Assembly: GCA_003116975.1 (NCBI GenBank)
Contig: BGKB01000038.1
Coordinates: 372,001-436,000 of the forward strand
Source: Aurantiochytrium sp. KH105
Taxonomy: Eukaryota > Sar > Bigyra > Thraustochytrida > Thraustochytriidae
Length of the DNA stretch: 64,000 nucleotides
Direction of reading: 5' to 3'
The notes under the pieces were generated by a model. The model did no database searches. It saw only the letters and a program-made list of their open reading frames with translations, and was not told where the DNA came from. Positions 1-9,974 of the stretch are shown piece by piece (within the stretch, counting starts at the first letter, position 1; each line of letters begins with the position of its first letter). The translations under genes were made by a program, and so were the position numbers.

Positions 1-2117
1 TTGTCAACAACGGGGGCCTTTCTGGCATCATGGAGGCGCTTGACCTCATTGATTTTATCCACAAGACGCGCTTCTCTTTCCATTGCCGTCGGCATCGATT
101 CAAATTCATGCTTTCGCGTGGTGAGTTGACGCGACAGCTCTTCCTTTTCCTCGAGCTCGGCCAATTTGTCAGCTTCTGCGTTCGCAATCAGCGTCTCAAG
201 CTCAGAAATTTCTCGGGCATGGTCCTCTTCGTCCGAGGCGGCGCTCTCCTCGTCGGAAGAGACTTCCGAAGACAAAGACGGAGACGAAGACTCTTCGATT
301 GATGAGCTTTCACAACTCGCGCGACTTGCTCCCTCTATCAGGCCTTCGTCTTTTCCCTCGCCATCACCCTGCTCCTCCTCTTCTTCCCCTTTATCTTCTT
401 CGTTTTCTTTTTCTTCATCATCATCATCCTCCATTTCCAGTCGCTGATTTTGGTTCCTGCCATAGGCCTCTCGAGCTTTTTCCCTGAATGCAACCTGGAG
501 CTGGACCTGCTGCTCAATATTTTCAAGAGAATGAAGCACGTCACCAGAGGCTGCAACCTGCTTGATCAGGACAGCGTTCTTGGCCTGAATGCGATCAAGT
601 TCTTCGAGGACTTCAGCGCTCGCCAAGTCAAGACGAGATTGTTCGGCGCGGAGCTTGTCCTCGATTTCCTGGTTCTCCCCTTTGCTAGGCACTGCGCTTG
701 CAAGCTTACCATCGGCTTCAAGAACTCTCGCGCGCATGATTGCGATTTGGCTTTCTAGAACTGCAATGGTCTCTTGCGTCTGCTGCGATTGAAGAGCCAC
801 AGCATCTGCATCGTAACGAGCAAGCAAAGCGTTGAGCTGTTTCCCTTTGGTCTTGATCTTGTGCAAGGCGTCGCCGAAGCGTTGCAGCTTGGACTCTGCT
901 CGTTGCTCTTTTTCTCGTAGCATGAGCCGGACCGACCGCGAGGCGCCCTCTGCCTCAACCTCTTGTTCTTCAACTTCTTTCATAAGCGTGTAAAACTCCT
1001 TTTCCTCTGCCATGGACTGCTTCCTCCGCCCATGTACCCATTCGCCAACCTCGCTTAGGCTCTCGGAAAACGTCGAGACATTAATCGATGCGGTTAGTTT
1101 CTCGAGACTTTCCTTGGTGAGTCGAAACTCTTCGGCCTCCTCTTCGGTCCAAAAGGAGACCGCCGGTGGGCCCTGCGGCTTCACGGACTCGTCTCCAGGT
1201 CCTAGCAATTGCATGAGGCTTGTGCGGGAAGATTTGATATCTTTTGAAGCTTCGATGGACGGGTCATTGACGAATTTATCTCCAAGTTTCATTGCAAAGT
1301 GCATTTCTGACTTGTTCACCGTCGAGAGCGTGTTGGCAATACGCGCTACAACTTGGTCGACTTGTTCGTAAAAGAAAAAGATTTTTTCAGCTCTTTCTTT
1401 TTGTGCTTGCCGCAAGTCCCTTTCTTCTTGAGCCAGCCGTTTCTTTTCTTCGGCTTGGGTTCGAAGCGTCTCGGCGGTCAAGAAGTCCTGGTCATCGCCA
1501 CCGAAGACGCTACTGTCAAGATCACCATCATCGATGTCCCAGCTTTGTTCTGATGCCCTGCCATCATCAGGCTCTTTGCTTCCTCCCAATACGTTTCGTT
1601 GTGAAGCGCGTAGGTTGTGTAGTCGCATTGACGAGATCCCCGTTGATCTTCGGGTGAGCTGTGAACGTCTGCGCGAGTGGGACTCGGCGTGAGATGCCAC
1701 GGGAAGCTTGGCGGCGAAGTGAGGGTCCTCGAATGCCTGATGTTCATCAAGCACAATATCATCTTCATGGAGATGAACGCCTTGGCGTTGCAAGCTTGTT
1801 TCAAGCGCTTGCTCTGTGGCGTACACGTGGACGTCCTCTCTGATTTGTTGGCGCTTTTGGAGCGCACGCTGACCTCGTTGTTTATCCCACATGAAGCCCT
1901 CTACGCTCTCACGCTCGCCTCTGCGAATCAGAGGCACGCGCTCGTGATACACAGACCCATGCTGCGTTGTGCTTGCTCTCGGCCCAGACTGTGCGCTGGC
2001 TGCCTGCAAGCCCGGTGTCGCGCTCTGGTTTCGCGCTTCCGCCGTCGCCATCTCTACGAATGCTGGGTCTCGTGTTGACCTTTTCTTTGGCGACCATCGT
2101 GGGCTCGTGTCCGGCAT
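1..2117 (-). CDS. Coiled-coil protein with acidic segment, 3' end cut by window edge
   Basis: Reading the minus strand in the register whose triplets begin at position 3, no stop occurs from about 2300 down to the left edge, so at least 705 codons are open. The first ATG is at 2115-2117 (MPDTSPRWSPKKRS); a second possible start is at 2049-2051 (MATAEARNQS). The N-terminal ~200 residues are basic and poorly structured. The rest is Glu/Lys/Gln-rich heptad-like sequence typical of long coiled coils. A strongly acidic Asp/Glu stretch lies near 300-440, followed by more coiled coil running off the window. I see no catalytic motif and cannot name the family. A cytoskeletal or flagellar structural role is a guess from composition only. 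The C-terminus is missing, so a terminal domain could change the call. Confidence 0.7.
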   Translation of the reverse strand, partial: MPDTSPRWSPKKRSTRDPAFVEMATAEARNQSATPGLQAASAQSGPRASTTQHGSVYHERVPLIRRGERESVEGFMWDKQRGQRALQKRQQIREDVHVYATEQALETSLQRQGVHLHEDDIVLDEHQAFEDPHFAAKLPVASHAESHSRRRSQLTRRSTGISSMRLHNLRASQRNVLGGSKEPDDGRASEQSWDIDDGDLDSSVFGGDDQDFLTAETLRTQAEEKKRLAQEERDLRQAQKERAEKIFFFYEQVDQVVARIANTLSTVNKSEMHFAMKLGDKFVNDPSIEASKDIKSSRTSLMQLLGPGDESVKPQGPPAVSFWTEEEAEEFRLTKESLEKLTASINVSTFSESLSEVGEWVHGRRKQSMAEEKEFYTLMKEVEEQEVEAEGASRSVRLMLREKEQRAESKLQRFGDALHKIKTKGKQLNALLARYDADAVALQSQQTQETIAVLESQIAIMRARVLEADGKLASAVPSKGENQEIEDKLRAEQSRLDLASAEVLEELDRIQAKNAVLIKQVAASGDVLHSLENIEQQVQLQVAFREKAREAYGRNQNQRLEMEDDDDEEKENEEDKGEEEEEQGDGEGKDEGLIEGASRASCESSSIEESSSPSLSSEVSSDEESAASDEEDHAREISELETLIANAEADKLAELEEKEELSRQLTTRKHEFESMPTAMEREARLVDKINEVKRLHDARKAPVVD

Positions 2118-2537
2118 CCTCGCCACTGCCGCCGCCAACACCACGAGCGTCGGTCTTGTCTCGTAGCTTGGACACGGGCCGTGCCAGCGCCTGGCCTCGC
2201 AATTGCGGGCTGCCAGAGCCGAGAGTCCCAAGGACAACCCAACTTGAACTTCGAGCTTGAACTGCGAGGAAAATACTTTTACCGGACAAATTGGGCCTTG
2301 TTATGCTAATGTGGTGGGCGCTGCTGCTCGTGTCAGGAAGCCAAAACGGTGCTGCAAAACAAACAAGCTTGCGAGGCGACCGATGACGACGTGTGAGTTC
2401 AAGGCAATAATTACAAATTCGATGCGACAAGCGCAAGCGGTATTGTGCATCTCTGTGCGCTTTCCGAAATTAAAAGTTTCTTCCGGGACTGCATGTATTT
2501 GCTTTGCTATAACACTAACAAGGATAAATAGAAACGA
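2118..2537. other. Intergenic: 5' flank of the coiled-coil gene
   Basis: A 420-base gap between the start of the coiled-coil gene (-) and the stop of the next minus-strand gene. It holds the presumed promoter and leader of the former and the 3' flank of the latter. I see no gene and no clear TATA element. Confidence 0.5.
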
Positions 2538-4346
2538 CTAGACGTCGCTCTTATAGGTGCGTGAAGACGCAAGTTTGGCAATGACGGCAGCCACCCCGAC
2601 CACTGTCAGTGCCAATGTGATTTTCGTTCCGCTTCCTAGAGCAAAAAATGACCGTGTGGAGGACCTGTTTTCAGAATGCATGCGGCTCTTCTCATATCGT
2701 CTGCTACTCCTGTCACCCGATACAGGTCCTGTTGAACTATAAGAACTAGATGGTGCACGCGCGGCAAAGCCTGCTAGCAGGCTGACAAATAGAGGAAAGG
2801 TCGTACTCTCATCCATATGGTAATAAAGTCCCCATAAGGGCTCGAGGATGCGGACCGTCGGAACCATACGATTCGAATCGAAGTGGAGATACAGAGTGGT
2901 GAACTCGAAGTGAGAAATAGACGAAGGAGGATACTCGTCTTTACGAAGAAATAGCGTCCCAATAGCGTGGAGCAGATCGTAAATGAGCTGCTGCTGTTGC
3001 AACGCATCATTGTGATAACTTGTCAGACGCGACGCGTGCACTTCTGCAAAGAGCTTGGCGACTTTTTGAACCATGCGCATGGCTTGCAGACGTTCTGCTT
3101 GGGCTGGAATACGTAGCTCCGGGTGCAATCGGGGTCTCGTTCCATCTGTCCTGGATCGCGCGGGAATAAAATCGCACAAAACGAGCCAGCCCAGGAGGGA
3201 GCCAATATGGTACACGGTTGGCACAAGCATATCATCCACCAAGTGCCGCTCTTCGTGACTTGCCTTTCTCTGCGTGAAATGGAACAGAGCCACGTGAAGG
3301 TCGTAAACGGCTTGATAAAGCCCATTCTGGTAGTATTTGACGAATTTGTACGAGCCCATGGACTCGTCCATTCTAACATAGGGACCACAATCCCGGGAGA
3401 CGAGACTCTGATCATCATCACCACGCCGAGCAGGCAGAAAAAGACCGGGAACACCAACGCGCTTGGGAAAGCCTTGCGCCTGAGGGGGAAGGAGCGCATT
3501 CTTGCGTTCGAAGTTCGCGCCAGCATGCGGGCGCCGCAGAATGGTCAAAAACCGTGACGTGGCTTGCTCGTAGGCCTGCTGAGCGTCAGGGTGTTTGCGA
3601 AGGGCCTCGAGGAACGACTGTAAAAGGTCGTGCTCGCTGTTCATGAGGCTAAGATTAATGAGCGACATGGACGCCCAGTAAAAGATCATTACCTCCGGCC
3701 GATGTTCTGCAACATAGCGAGCAATTTCTGCACCCCGGCAGCAGTGTAAGCAGAGATGCGTCAGGCTGGATAGCTGGACAAGGAACCGGCGCAAGAGTCT
3801 TGCATCCACAAAGGAGAACTCGGGCGCTGACTCGAGGAATGGGTTGCTCCGTACGACAATGACAAACTCGAACGAGGCCAGGCGATCTGCAGAAAATATT
3901 ACTTGCCGACGCTGCTGCCGCGAAGGTCCTTGCACCGGAACGAGATCCCAATCACGGTCATCTGATGCCGGAACTTCGCGGTAGCACTCGCCCAGCACCG
4001 CGAAAGACGCTCCATGGCCACCTTCTCCTCCTTGCGTGGGTTGTGGCCCGATGCCTTCGACGAGGATACACGTCTGTACCACCACAGCGCCGCTTTGCGT
4101 GCCTTGATCATTATTATCTTTGACTCGACGGGAGTCTTTTGAGTTGCTCGCACCGGAGCTAGCTTGTTGGCTGTCTATTGGTCCACGCGCTTTGAGAATG
4201 GCGCGCGTGATTTCAAAGTATCTACGAAGCCATAGTCTGCCCGATTCGGAGGTAAATAGAGTGCTTGCGCCCCAGAACAAGATGAGCGTCCCCCGATATG
4301 TTGTGGGCGAAGGCGGTTGTGATTGCGGTTGCGGCGGCGCCCGCTT

Positions 4347-4389
<43 letters not shown>

Positions 4390-5057
4390 GGTAATTGCTT
4401 TTGCTGCTGCTGCTGCTGTAATTGCTTTTGCTGCTTTTGCTGCTGCTGCTGTAATTGCTGCTGCTGCTGCTGCGGCAGCGGCAGCTCGTGTTGTTGTCGT
4501 ATGCTCGACGTGTCCTGCCGCTCATGCTCTGCTGCGCTCTTTGTTTTGGGCACTGGCAAGGACATTTGCGAGGTAGCTGGAGGAACCCCAGTTTCCGGAC
4601 GTGGTTGCGTAAATGGTGCAGCAGCAGCTGCTGCTACTGCTGCTCCTGGTGCTGGTGCTGATGTCGACGTCGCCTCTGCTCCGCCCTGCTCCCCCTCCAT
4701 TTCAGGCTGGCGCTGTTTTCCCATGGCGTTCTGCGCGCTGCCGTTCGCAAGAAGCTGTGCATTGGTAGCGCTCGCGCTGGACCCCGTTCCCGTCACGCGC
4801 AGGCGCGACGAGCTCGCCGAGGCGGCAGCGGCGGCGGCGGTGGTGGCGTCGTCGAGGCGCTGGTCCTCGAGGTCCTCGGCCGGCGGCTGCTCGTCCTCGT
4901 TGCCGTCCTCCGCGGGCGGCTGCGGCTGCGAGTGCTGCGCGGGCGGCGCCGCGGCGAGGAGGGCGTCGCGCTGGTTGGGCGTCGCGGGTGTGCGCGCGCG
5001 CGGGGGCCGCGGCGGACGGGGTTCCTGGGCGGCACATTGCGTTTCTCTGGAGTCCAT
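2538..5057 (-). CDS. Orphan tail-anchored protein with polyglutamine tract
   Basis: An 839-residue frame. The first ATG is at 5055-5057 (MDSRETQCAAQ); the frame is open 37 codons further upstream but contains no ATG there. Residues 1-250 are low complexity: Pro/Ala/Gln-rich, with a long glutamine run at about 192-239 encoded by CAG repeats. Residues ~255-780 look globular, starting around TLILFWGASTLF and including hydrophobic helical blocks (SLLGWLVLCDF and LLHAIGTLF). A short Ser/Arg linker is followed by one hydrophobic segment at ~808-828 (TKITLALTVVGVAAVIA) and a short basic tail. That is the layout of a C-terminally anchored membrane protein facing the cytosol. I do not recognise the globular domain. 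The gene diverges from the EF-hand gene at 5856. Confidence 0.75.
4343..4482 (-). repeat. CAG/CTG trinucleotide tract encoding polyQ
   Basis: Long uninterrupted and interrupted (CTG)n runs on the + strand, read as glutamine codons by the minus-strand gene at 2538-5057. Lys codons interrupt the run. Tract length is likely to vary between strains. Confidence 0.9.
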
Positions 5058-5855
5058 GGGGCCGCGCTGGTCTCGGACGCCGCGCGGCCGCCCCTTCGCG
5101 CGCCGGGCGGCGCAGGCCGGGCCCGCGCGTCGTGGGGAAAGAAGGCCGGTCTCGCGCGTCGCGGCCAAGAGCGCGCGCAGCGGCGAGCGAGCGGGGCCGC
5201 GGCCAAGAGCGCGCGCGAGAGACGGCCGGGAGAACGAGCGAGATTGAAGGATTCAAAACCAAAAGTTCGACCCGAGCCCGTCGCCCGAGCCAGCCCAGCC
5301 CAGCCCCAGCCGCGGCCCAGCCCGGGCGGCGCGGGCGAGAGCGGGAAGAGCGCCTCGCGAGCCCCGCCGGGGCCCAAGCCCGCGCGCGACGGGCTGCGGC
5401 AGGCGCTGCGCTGCGCCGGGCCGAGCTCTGCGCGCGCGGCCGAGACTCTTGCGGCTTTGCTGACGGCTCCCTGTGCTCTTCCTGCTTGCCGAGTGTCCAG
5501 CGCGCCGGGATGGGAACGCGGCCAGGCGCAGGGTGTGCGCCGATCGTGGGAACGCCGCCGGGACCCCGCGGGCGCGTCCCCCGCGCGGCTGAGAGCGCTC
5601 GCTCGTACGGCGATGTGGCGGCATTCATGGACGAGCGAGCTCGAGAGGGGGTCCGACTGACCGAGCCAGGCCCGGGTGTCGGCGAAGGAGGCGGAGGGGC
5701 GAACGACGCGGCGACGTATGCCTGCGAGCTCTCGTTTCGCGTCCGCGATTGTCTGTGACCGGGGCGAGTCGCAAGCGTGGGGGAAACACCGTCTGCTTTT
5801 GGTGAAAAGGGGGGAAAAGTAAGACGTGAAAGTCGACCTCGGCGTTGGCACCGGC
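5058..5855. promoter_or_regulatory. Divergent promoter region, very GC-rich
   Basis: About 800 bases between two genes that point away from each other (ATG at 5057 on minus, ATG at 5856 on plus). It must carry both promoters. It is dominated by G/C with few A/T runs, so several frames stay open on both strands. Those overlapping frames have Arg/Ala/Pro-dominated sequence and look like compositional artefacts. I see no clear TATA box. Confidence 0.55.
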
Positions 5856-8807
5856 ATGCCCGCACACAGAACGTACCGACGTCAAAAAGAAGAGCAAGTT
5901 CAGGCAAGCGAACTCGAAGATGTGTTGGTTCAAAGGCGAGAACGAAAATGTCGGCGCCAACGACCAACCCAGGGCGGCCTGGTTTCTCCTGTCGGTGAAG
6001 GGCTTTTCGTGCAGCGATCTGTAAAGCTCGCGCCTTTGCGGCGCTCAGACATCTTGCCGCGAGATGAGCCAAACGAACTTACATGGAGTCTTTTGAATGA
6101 GATCCGCGCGGTCGGCATCCGTGAGGAAAAGATCAAATCACTCCGTGACACCGGACCGACACTGCGACTCATTGAGCAGACGCGCTCTTGCGGAAGTCTC
6201 TCAACAACAGTACAATTGCTCAAGGAGAAGACAGCACTCGATGAGAAGGCAGCTGGCCCTGTGGGTCTTGATAGTGATCACAAGGAGTTCCGGCAACAGA
6301 TGCAACGTCTCAAGCAAGAGCTACAGCTTGTGCGTGGCGCTCTCGATGAAGCTGCTCTGGATATGGACACGCGTAAGCTGTTTGGTCAACTCACGCTTCG
6401 GGCACGCTATGTAGATGTGGTATGGGCTTCTCATTTACAACGGATCGAGGAGTTCTGCCGCACGCTAGAGAAAGCCATGTCACAAGATCAAAGTGTCGTG
6501 GCGCAAGGGTATGCACAGCGTCTGCGCGTATTGCAGCTCGAGCAAGAGATGGAGCGACGGCTAATGCAAGAAAAGATGGAGCAGCAATCCAAGGACCACG
6601 CTTACATGATTCAGCTCCTTCGTACACAAAAGCCAGGATCGCGTCCTCAGTCGAGAACGCACCAGGATATAGAAGGAGAGCCAAGCTTTGGGCGCGGTGG
6701 CTGCAAAGTTGAGACTAAAACGGATGAGCTAGACGCCGAGGATGATCCTGGCGCATGGAACAACTGGGGGCGCGCTGATGGCTCAGAGTCTAAAGGAGGG
6801 TTTCGTATTTTGGGAACGATTGATGGTCAATTGCGTGAGCGCATCTGCGAGGACTTGAGCGTGCTTGAGCTTGGAGGCCGCGTGGGCGCGATGGATCGCA
6901 ATGAGCTCATGTATTTGGTGTCGCAACTATCAGACGTCATCAAACAGACGCTCGTGGAGTCACTCTTGCACAGTGCCTCGGGTCCGACCCGGCTTGGTCT
7001 TCTCAAGGAATTTTTATTGGAAAGCGAGGCGCTTCTCGACCTTACAGCAGAAGACAACGATTTGCTTAGTCTTCTTGTGGAAAACATGTCTATTGAAGGC
7101 CGCATGCGCCTGCTCGTTCACCTTTTGCAGGTATCCAACCCGTCTGGCTTTCAAGGCGAGTCCCGCGATCAGTTCGTGACCTTTCAAAACGCAAGTACGA
7201 GGTTTCTTATGGGGTCGGGCCACAGCACAAAGATTGCCGAACGCGAGGAGGGGAAGAGCGATGGCTCACAAGCAGGAAAACGGAGTCGCGAGTTGCCGTA
7301 CGTCTCGATTCACCTGGACGAAGGTTATGTAAACGTGCGGGGCCATGGGACCACAATGGACGCTTGTGTCGGCCCCGATGCAGACCTCGGGGGCAAGAAT
7401 CTCGCCTCCCTCGAAGCGAGACTACGTAATGCATTTGAGGAAGGGCAACCCGACGCATTGATGGCAAATCTCGTCATCAAGCACCCGGAAAAGTATTTAC
7501 AAGTTACGCGTGGGGCTGCGTACAATATCAAAGTGATTGTGACTAGCTGCAAGGAGCACGGCAAAGGGGAAAGATCTCACTTTTGCGCCAAGCCGCATCC
7601 ATGGACCAAGTTTCTGCAGCTATCAAAGCGCAAGCAAGTGCGAGACGTGAGTCTCGAGTCAATTCTTGGTGATGTGTATGCAGCCAAAGTTCTTTTGGAC
7701 CAAGACTTACGCCATCGAGGCGCACGCAAGCCACTTTGCAACGTTGTCATGGACTACTTTACGCAAAAGTATGGCTTGCGTAAGCTTGCACGAGAATACA
7801 CGCTTGGGCTGGTCAAAACTGTGCGTGCGCACGCAGCGACTTCGATTCGGGCAGAAACCTTTGGGATTGCGTGCGGCGTTCTTAACGAAGACAAGTACTC
7901 GCCTATTGTTGGGGACGTGGTAACAGAGTTTATAGCACAGCTGTATGCGGGTAACGCGGACACGGTGGGAAGAGTGTTTTCCAAGAGTGAGGGCACGGTT
8001 TTCCTTCCGCTTTCGGCGGTGCTTTCGACGGTGAGCTCGACCTTTATGGTGGCTGAGCGTCTCGAGAGCCAGGCCACCGTTTCGGCGCTTGCGCTCGCGA
8101 TGCCGTCATATGCTGAACTCACGAGTCGCGATGCGAAAGCTGGTTCGGGCTCGTCGCAAAAGAAGAGCAAAACAGGCAAGAAGGGATCTCTGGTCGGGTC
8201 CGCAACGCCATCGCAGCGCGGCACCGTGTTTGTGAGCGGGTCTCAGCTCGGGGGCGAGGTGAAGCGAAGCTGGAGTATGCCTGGCGCAGTGCGTCAACAG
8301 CTTTCGAGCCAGCTTGAAAGCATTGCTGCGCCCGCAGATGCAATTGAAAATCTCAAGGAGAGCGGGACGGTTCTTTATTGCGATGTGGACCGTGTGATGG
8401 AGATTGTAGTGCGAATGTTCCTCATCAAATTGGAGGTGGATCGCGAGATGCTCATGCACATGTTCACCAAATTTGATGTGGACGGGAATGGGGTCTTGAG
8501 CCTTGACGAGTTCACGCAGCTTCTCACGGAATGCCAGCCTCTGGAGCCTTTGGACGAGCATGGTGTCATTGAGTTATGGAATAAGGTCAACGAGACTGAG
8601 GATGATGACGACGACGCGGATCACGTCACCAAAGAGGGGTTTGCGACAGTATTTATTGCGCAAGGTTTGCAGCTAAACTACTGGCGAATCCCTGAAATTA
8701 AGGAAAAGCTCGACGAGATTCTTGTGGCGCGTGGGGTCCAGCGTGCTCTGGGGTCTGCGTCAGCGTCAGCTCAGGGACCTCGGGAGGAGAATGAAGATCT
8801 TGTGTGA
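5856..8807 (+). CDS. Large EF-hand protein, function unknown
   Basis: A 983-residue protein. The ATG at 5856 (MPAHRTYRRQKEEQ) is the first in frame; the frame upstream opens only on a GTG. Residues ~95-260 are helical and partly coiled coil (MQRLKQELQLV, LEQEMERRLMQEKMEQQ). Residues ~530-720 form a conserved-looking helical block around LCNVVMDYFTQKYGLRKLA that may belong to a family of large protist proteins, though I cannot name it. A canonical EF-hand loop lies at residues 874-885 (DVDGNGVLSLDE), with Asp/Asn/Glu at all calcium-coordinating positions. A second, degenerate acidic segment follows (ETEDDDDDADHVTKEGF), so an EF-hand pair with one active loop is likely. A calcium-responsive structural or flagellar protein is a reasonable inference, not shown. 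Confidence 0.8.
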   Translation: MPAHRTYRRQKEEQVQASELEDVLVQRRERKCRRQRPTQGGLVSPVGEGLFVQRSVKLAPLRRSDILPRDEPNELTWSLLNEIRAVGIREEKIKSLRDTGPTLRLIEQTRSCGSLSTTVQLLKEKTALDEKAAGPVGLDSDHKEFRQQMQRLKQELQLVRGALDEAALDMDTRKLFGQLTLRARYVDVVWASHLQRIEEFCRTLEKAMSQDQSVVAQGYAQRLRVLQLEQEMERRLMQEKMEQQSKDHAYMIQLLRTQKPGSRPQSRTHQDIEGEPSFGRGGCKVETKTDELDAEDDPGAWNNWGRADGSESKGGFRILGTIDGQLRERICEDLSVLELGGRVGAMDRNELMYLVSQLSDVIKQTLVESLLHSASGPTRLGLLKEFLLESEALLDLTAEDNDLLSLLVENMSIEGRMRLLVHLLQVSNPSGFQGESRDQFVTFQNASTRFLMGSGHSTKIAEREEGKSDGSQAGKRSRELPYVSIHLDEGYVNVRGHGTTMDACVGPDADLGGKNLASLEARLRNAFEEGQPDALMANLVIKHPEKYLQVTRGAAYNIKVIVTSCKEHGKGERSHFCAKPHPWTKFLQLSKRKQVRDVSLESILGDVYAAKVLLDQDLRHRGARKPLCNVVMDYFTQKYGLRKLAREYTLGLVKTVRAHAATSIRAETFGIACGVLNEDKYSPIVGDVVTEFIAQLYAGNADTVGRVFSKSEGTVFLPLSAVLSTVSSTFMVAERLESQATVSALALAMPSYAELTSRDAKAGSGSSQKKSKTGKKGSLVGSATPSQRGTVFVSGSQLGGEVKRSWSMPGAVRQQLSSQLESIAAPADAIENLKESGTVLYCDVDRVMEIVVRMFLIKLEVDREMLMHMFTKFDVDGNGVLSLDEFTQLLTECQPLEPLDEHGVIELWNKVNETEDDDDDADHVTKEGFATVFIAQGLQLNYWRIPEIKEKLDEILVARGVQRALGSASASAQGPREENEDLV

Positions 8808-9410
8808 GCTCCAAAACAAGAAGAGCGGCGGAGAGGTGCCAGGAGAAGACAGACATGCATAGAAAGGGGGATGATCACAAAGGTTTATCCATTTTATCTT
8901 TTTGTGTTTTCGCTTTTTTTGTTACTGTTCTGGTCGTCAGTACCCGACAAAGTTGTGAATCCAAGATTCTTTCAGCATTTGTTATCTTAGGAAGAAAACT
9001 CGTCGGGAAGGGTACAAAGCACATTCCTACTCGTGGGAAAGAGGAGAGGGCCCCCACGGCCCAATCAATTGATATCCTGTTTTTTTCTTTCTTTTCAGTC
9101 GAGCGTCCGCCCTTTGAAAAAAGCGAGCCGCGGCGAGATGAAAAGTACGAGGGTTGGCTTTTTCGTCTTTTTTTTGTTTTTTTTTGTCTTTCTTTCGAAG
9201 TCGGCCTCAGCGAACTCCGTGTTATTCATGAGGCACATTTGCTTAGGAAAAGTAAGCAAGCGCGAATGTCTCGGCGGGACAACTCTTGATGAAGGAATGA
9301 AGGAATGGACGAACGAACGAACGAACGAACGAACGAACGAACGAATGGAAATCTTTCACCCATGCATCCATTTGTTTGTCCTTTCTCATTCTCGCATTCG
9401 ACCATCCATC
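8808..9410. other. Convergent 3' spacer with T-rich runs and a GAAC repeat
   Basis: About 600 bases between the stops of two convergent genes. The plus strand is T-rich around 8880-9200, which would suit 3' UTR and termination functions. A tetranucleotide repeat follows at 9311-9345. The short open frames here lack any family signature. Confidence 0.5.
9311..9345 (+). repeat. (GAAC)n tetranucleotide microsatellite
   Basis: About nine GAAC units in tandem, in the shared 3' spacer about 65 bases from the stop of the HIG1-domain gene. The same unit in reverse complement (GTTC) occurs at 62252-62292. Confidence 0.95.
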
Positions 9411-9974
9411 TTAATGGCGGTGGGGCTCGTCGTTGAAGGCGTGGTAGAGAGCAACGCCAGAAAGAATGGCAAGGACCGAGGCCTGGCCCATAACACGAGT
9501 GTGCATGATGCGCTGAGAAAGCGTAAGAGACGGGTCACGGCCCTTGGCAATAAAGATTCCACCAACCACGGGGACACCGACGGCGGCGAGGAAGCCCACG
9601 GGGTTCTTGTCGACCATGTTCATGACGCGCTCCGAAAGAGGCATGTGGGCGTTGGGGTTCGCGGAGACGTAGGACTCGTAGGCCTCCGGGTGTGCGAGGC
9701 GGGATGCGGTCTGCTCCGAGACGAAGGCAAAGGCGAAGACCGGGGGAATGAAGGCCGTGGCGACGCGTCCCGAGACGCCGGTGCTCTTGCGGAACCATGG
9801 CGAGAACTTGAGAAGGGCAAGGGTGGTGGGCACCGAGATGGCGCCGGCAATGCCGAAGGTCTTCATGCCCGCCTTGAGCGAGATCCACTCGACGTTCTTC
9901 TTGCGCTCCGCCGGCGTCATGTTCTTGATCGCGTCAGCCGCGATCTGGCTCTCGAAGATGCCATCTCCACGCAT
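9411..9974 (-). CDS. HIG1-domain mitochondrial inner-membrane protein
   Basis: A 187-residue protein starting at the ATG 9972-9974. The C-terminal part carries the HIG1 type-2 signature QX3(R/H)XRX3Q at residues 154-164 (QRIMHTRVMGQ), followed by a hydrophobic segment (ASVLAILSGVALYHAF). Upstream are hydrophobic stretches at about 38-60 and 68-85 and another near 125-145, so several membrane passes are likely. HIG1/Rcf1-type proteins associate with cytochrome c oxidase and respiratory supercomplexes in the inner mitochondrial membrane. At 187 residues it is longer than typical two-helix members (about 90-160 residues). The extra N-terminal hydrophobic half is not something I recognise. No classical presequence is obvious, which is common for this family. 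Confidence 0.8.
   Translation of the reverse strand: MRGDGIFESQIAADAIKNMTPAERKKNVEWISLKAGMKTFGIAGAISVPTTLALLKFSPWFRKSTGVSGRVATAFIPPVFAFAFVSEQTASRLAHPEAYESYVSANPNAHMPLSERVMNMVDKNPVGFLAAVGVPVVGGIFIAKGRDPSLTLSQRIMHTRVMGQASVLAILSGVALYHAFNDEPHRH

Noticed and set aside
4120-6072. Long overlapping plus and minus frames across the polyQ gene and GC-rich divergent spacer
   Set aside because: Poly-Cys/poly-Ala or Arg/Pro/Ala translations caused by CTG repeats and high GC; they overlap a better-supported gene and show no domain.
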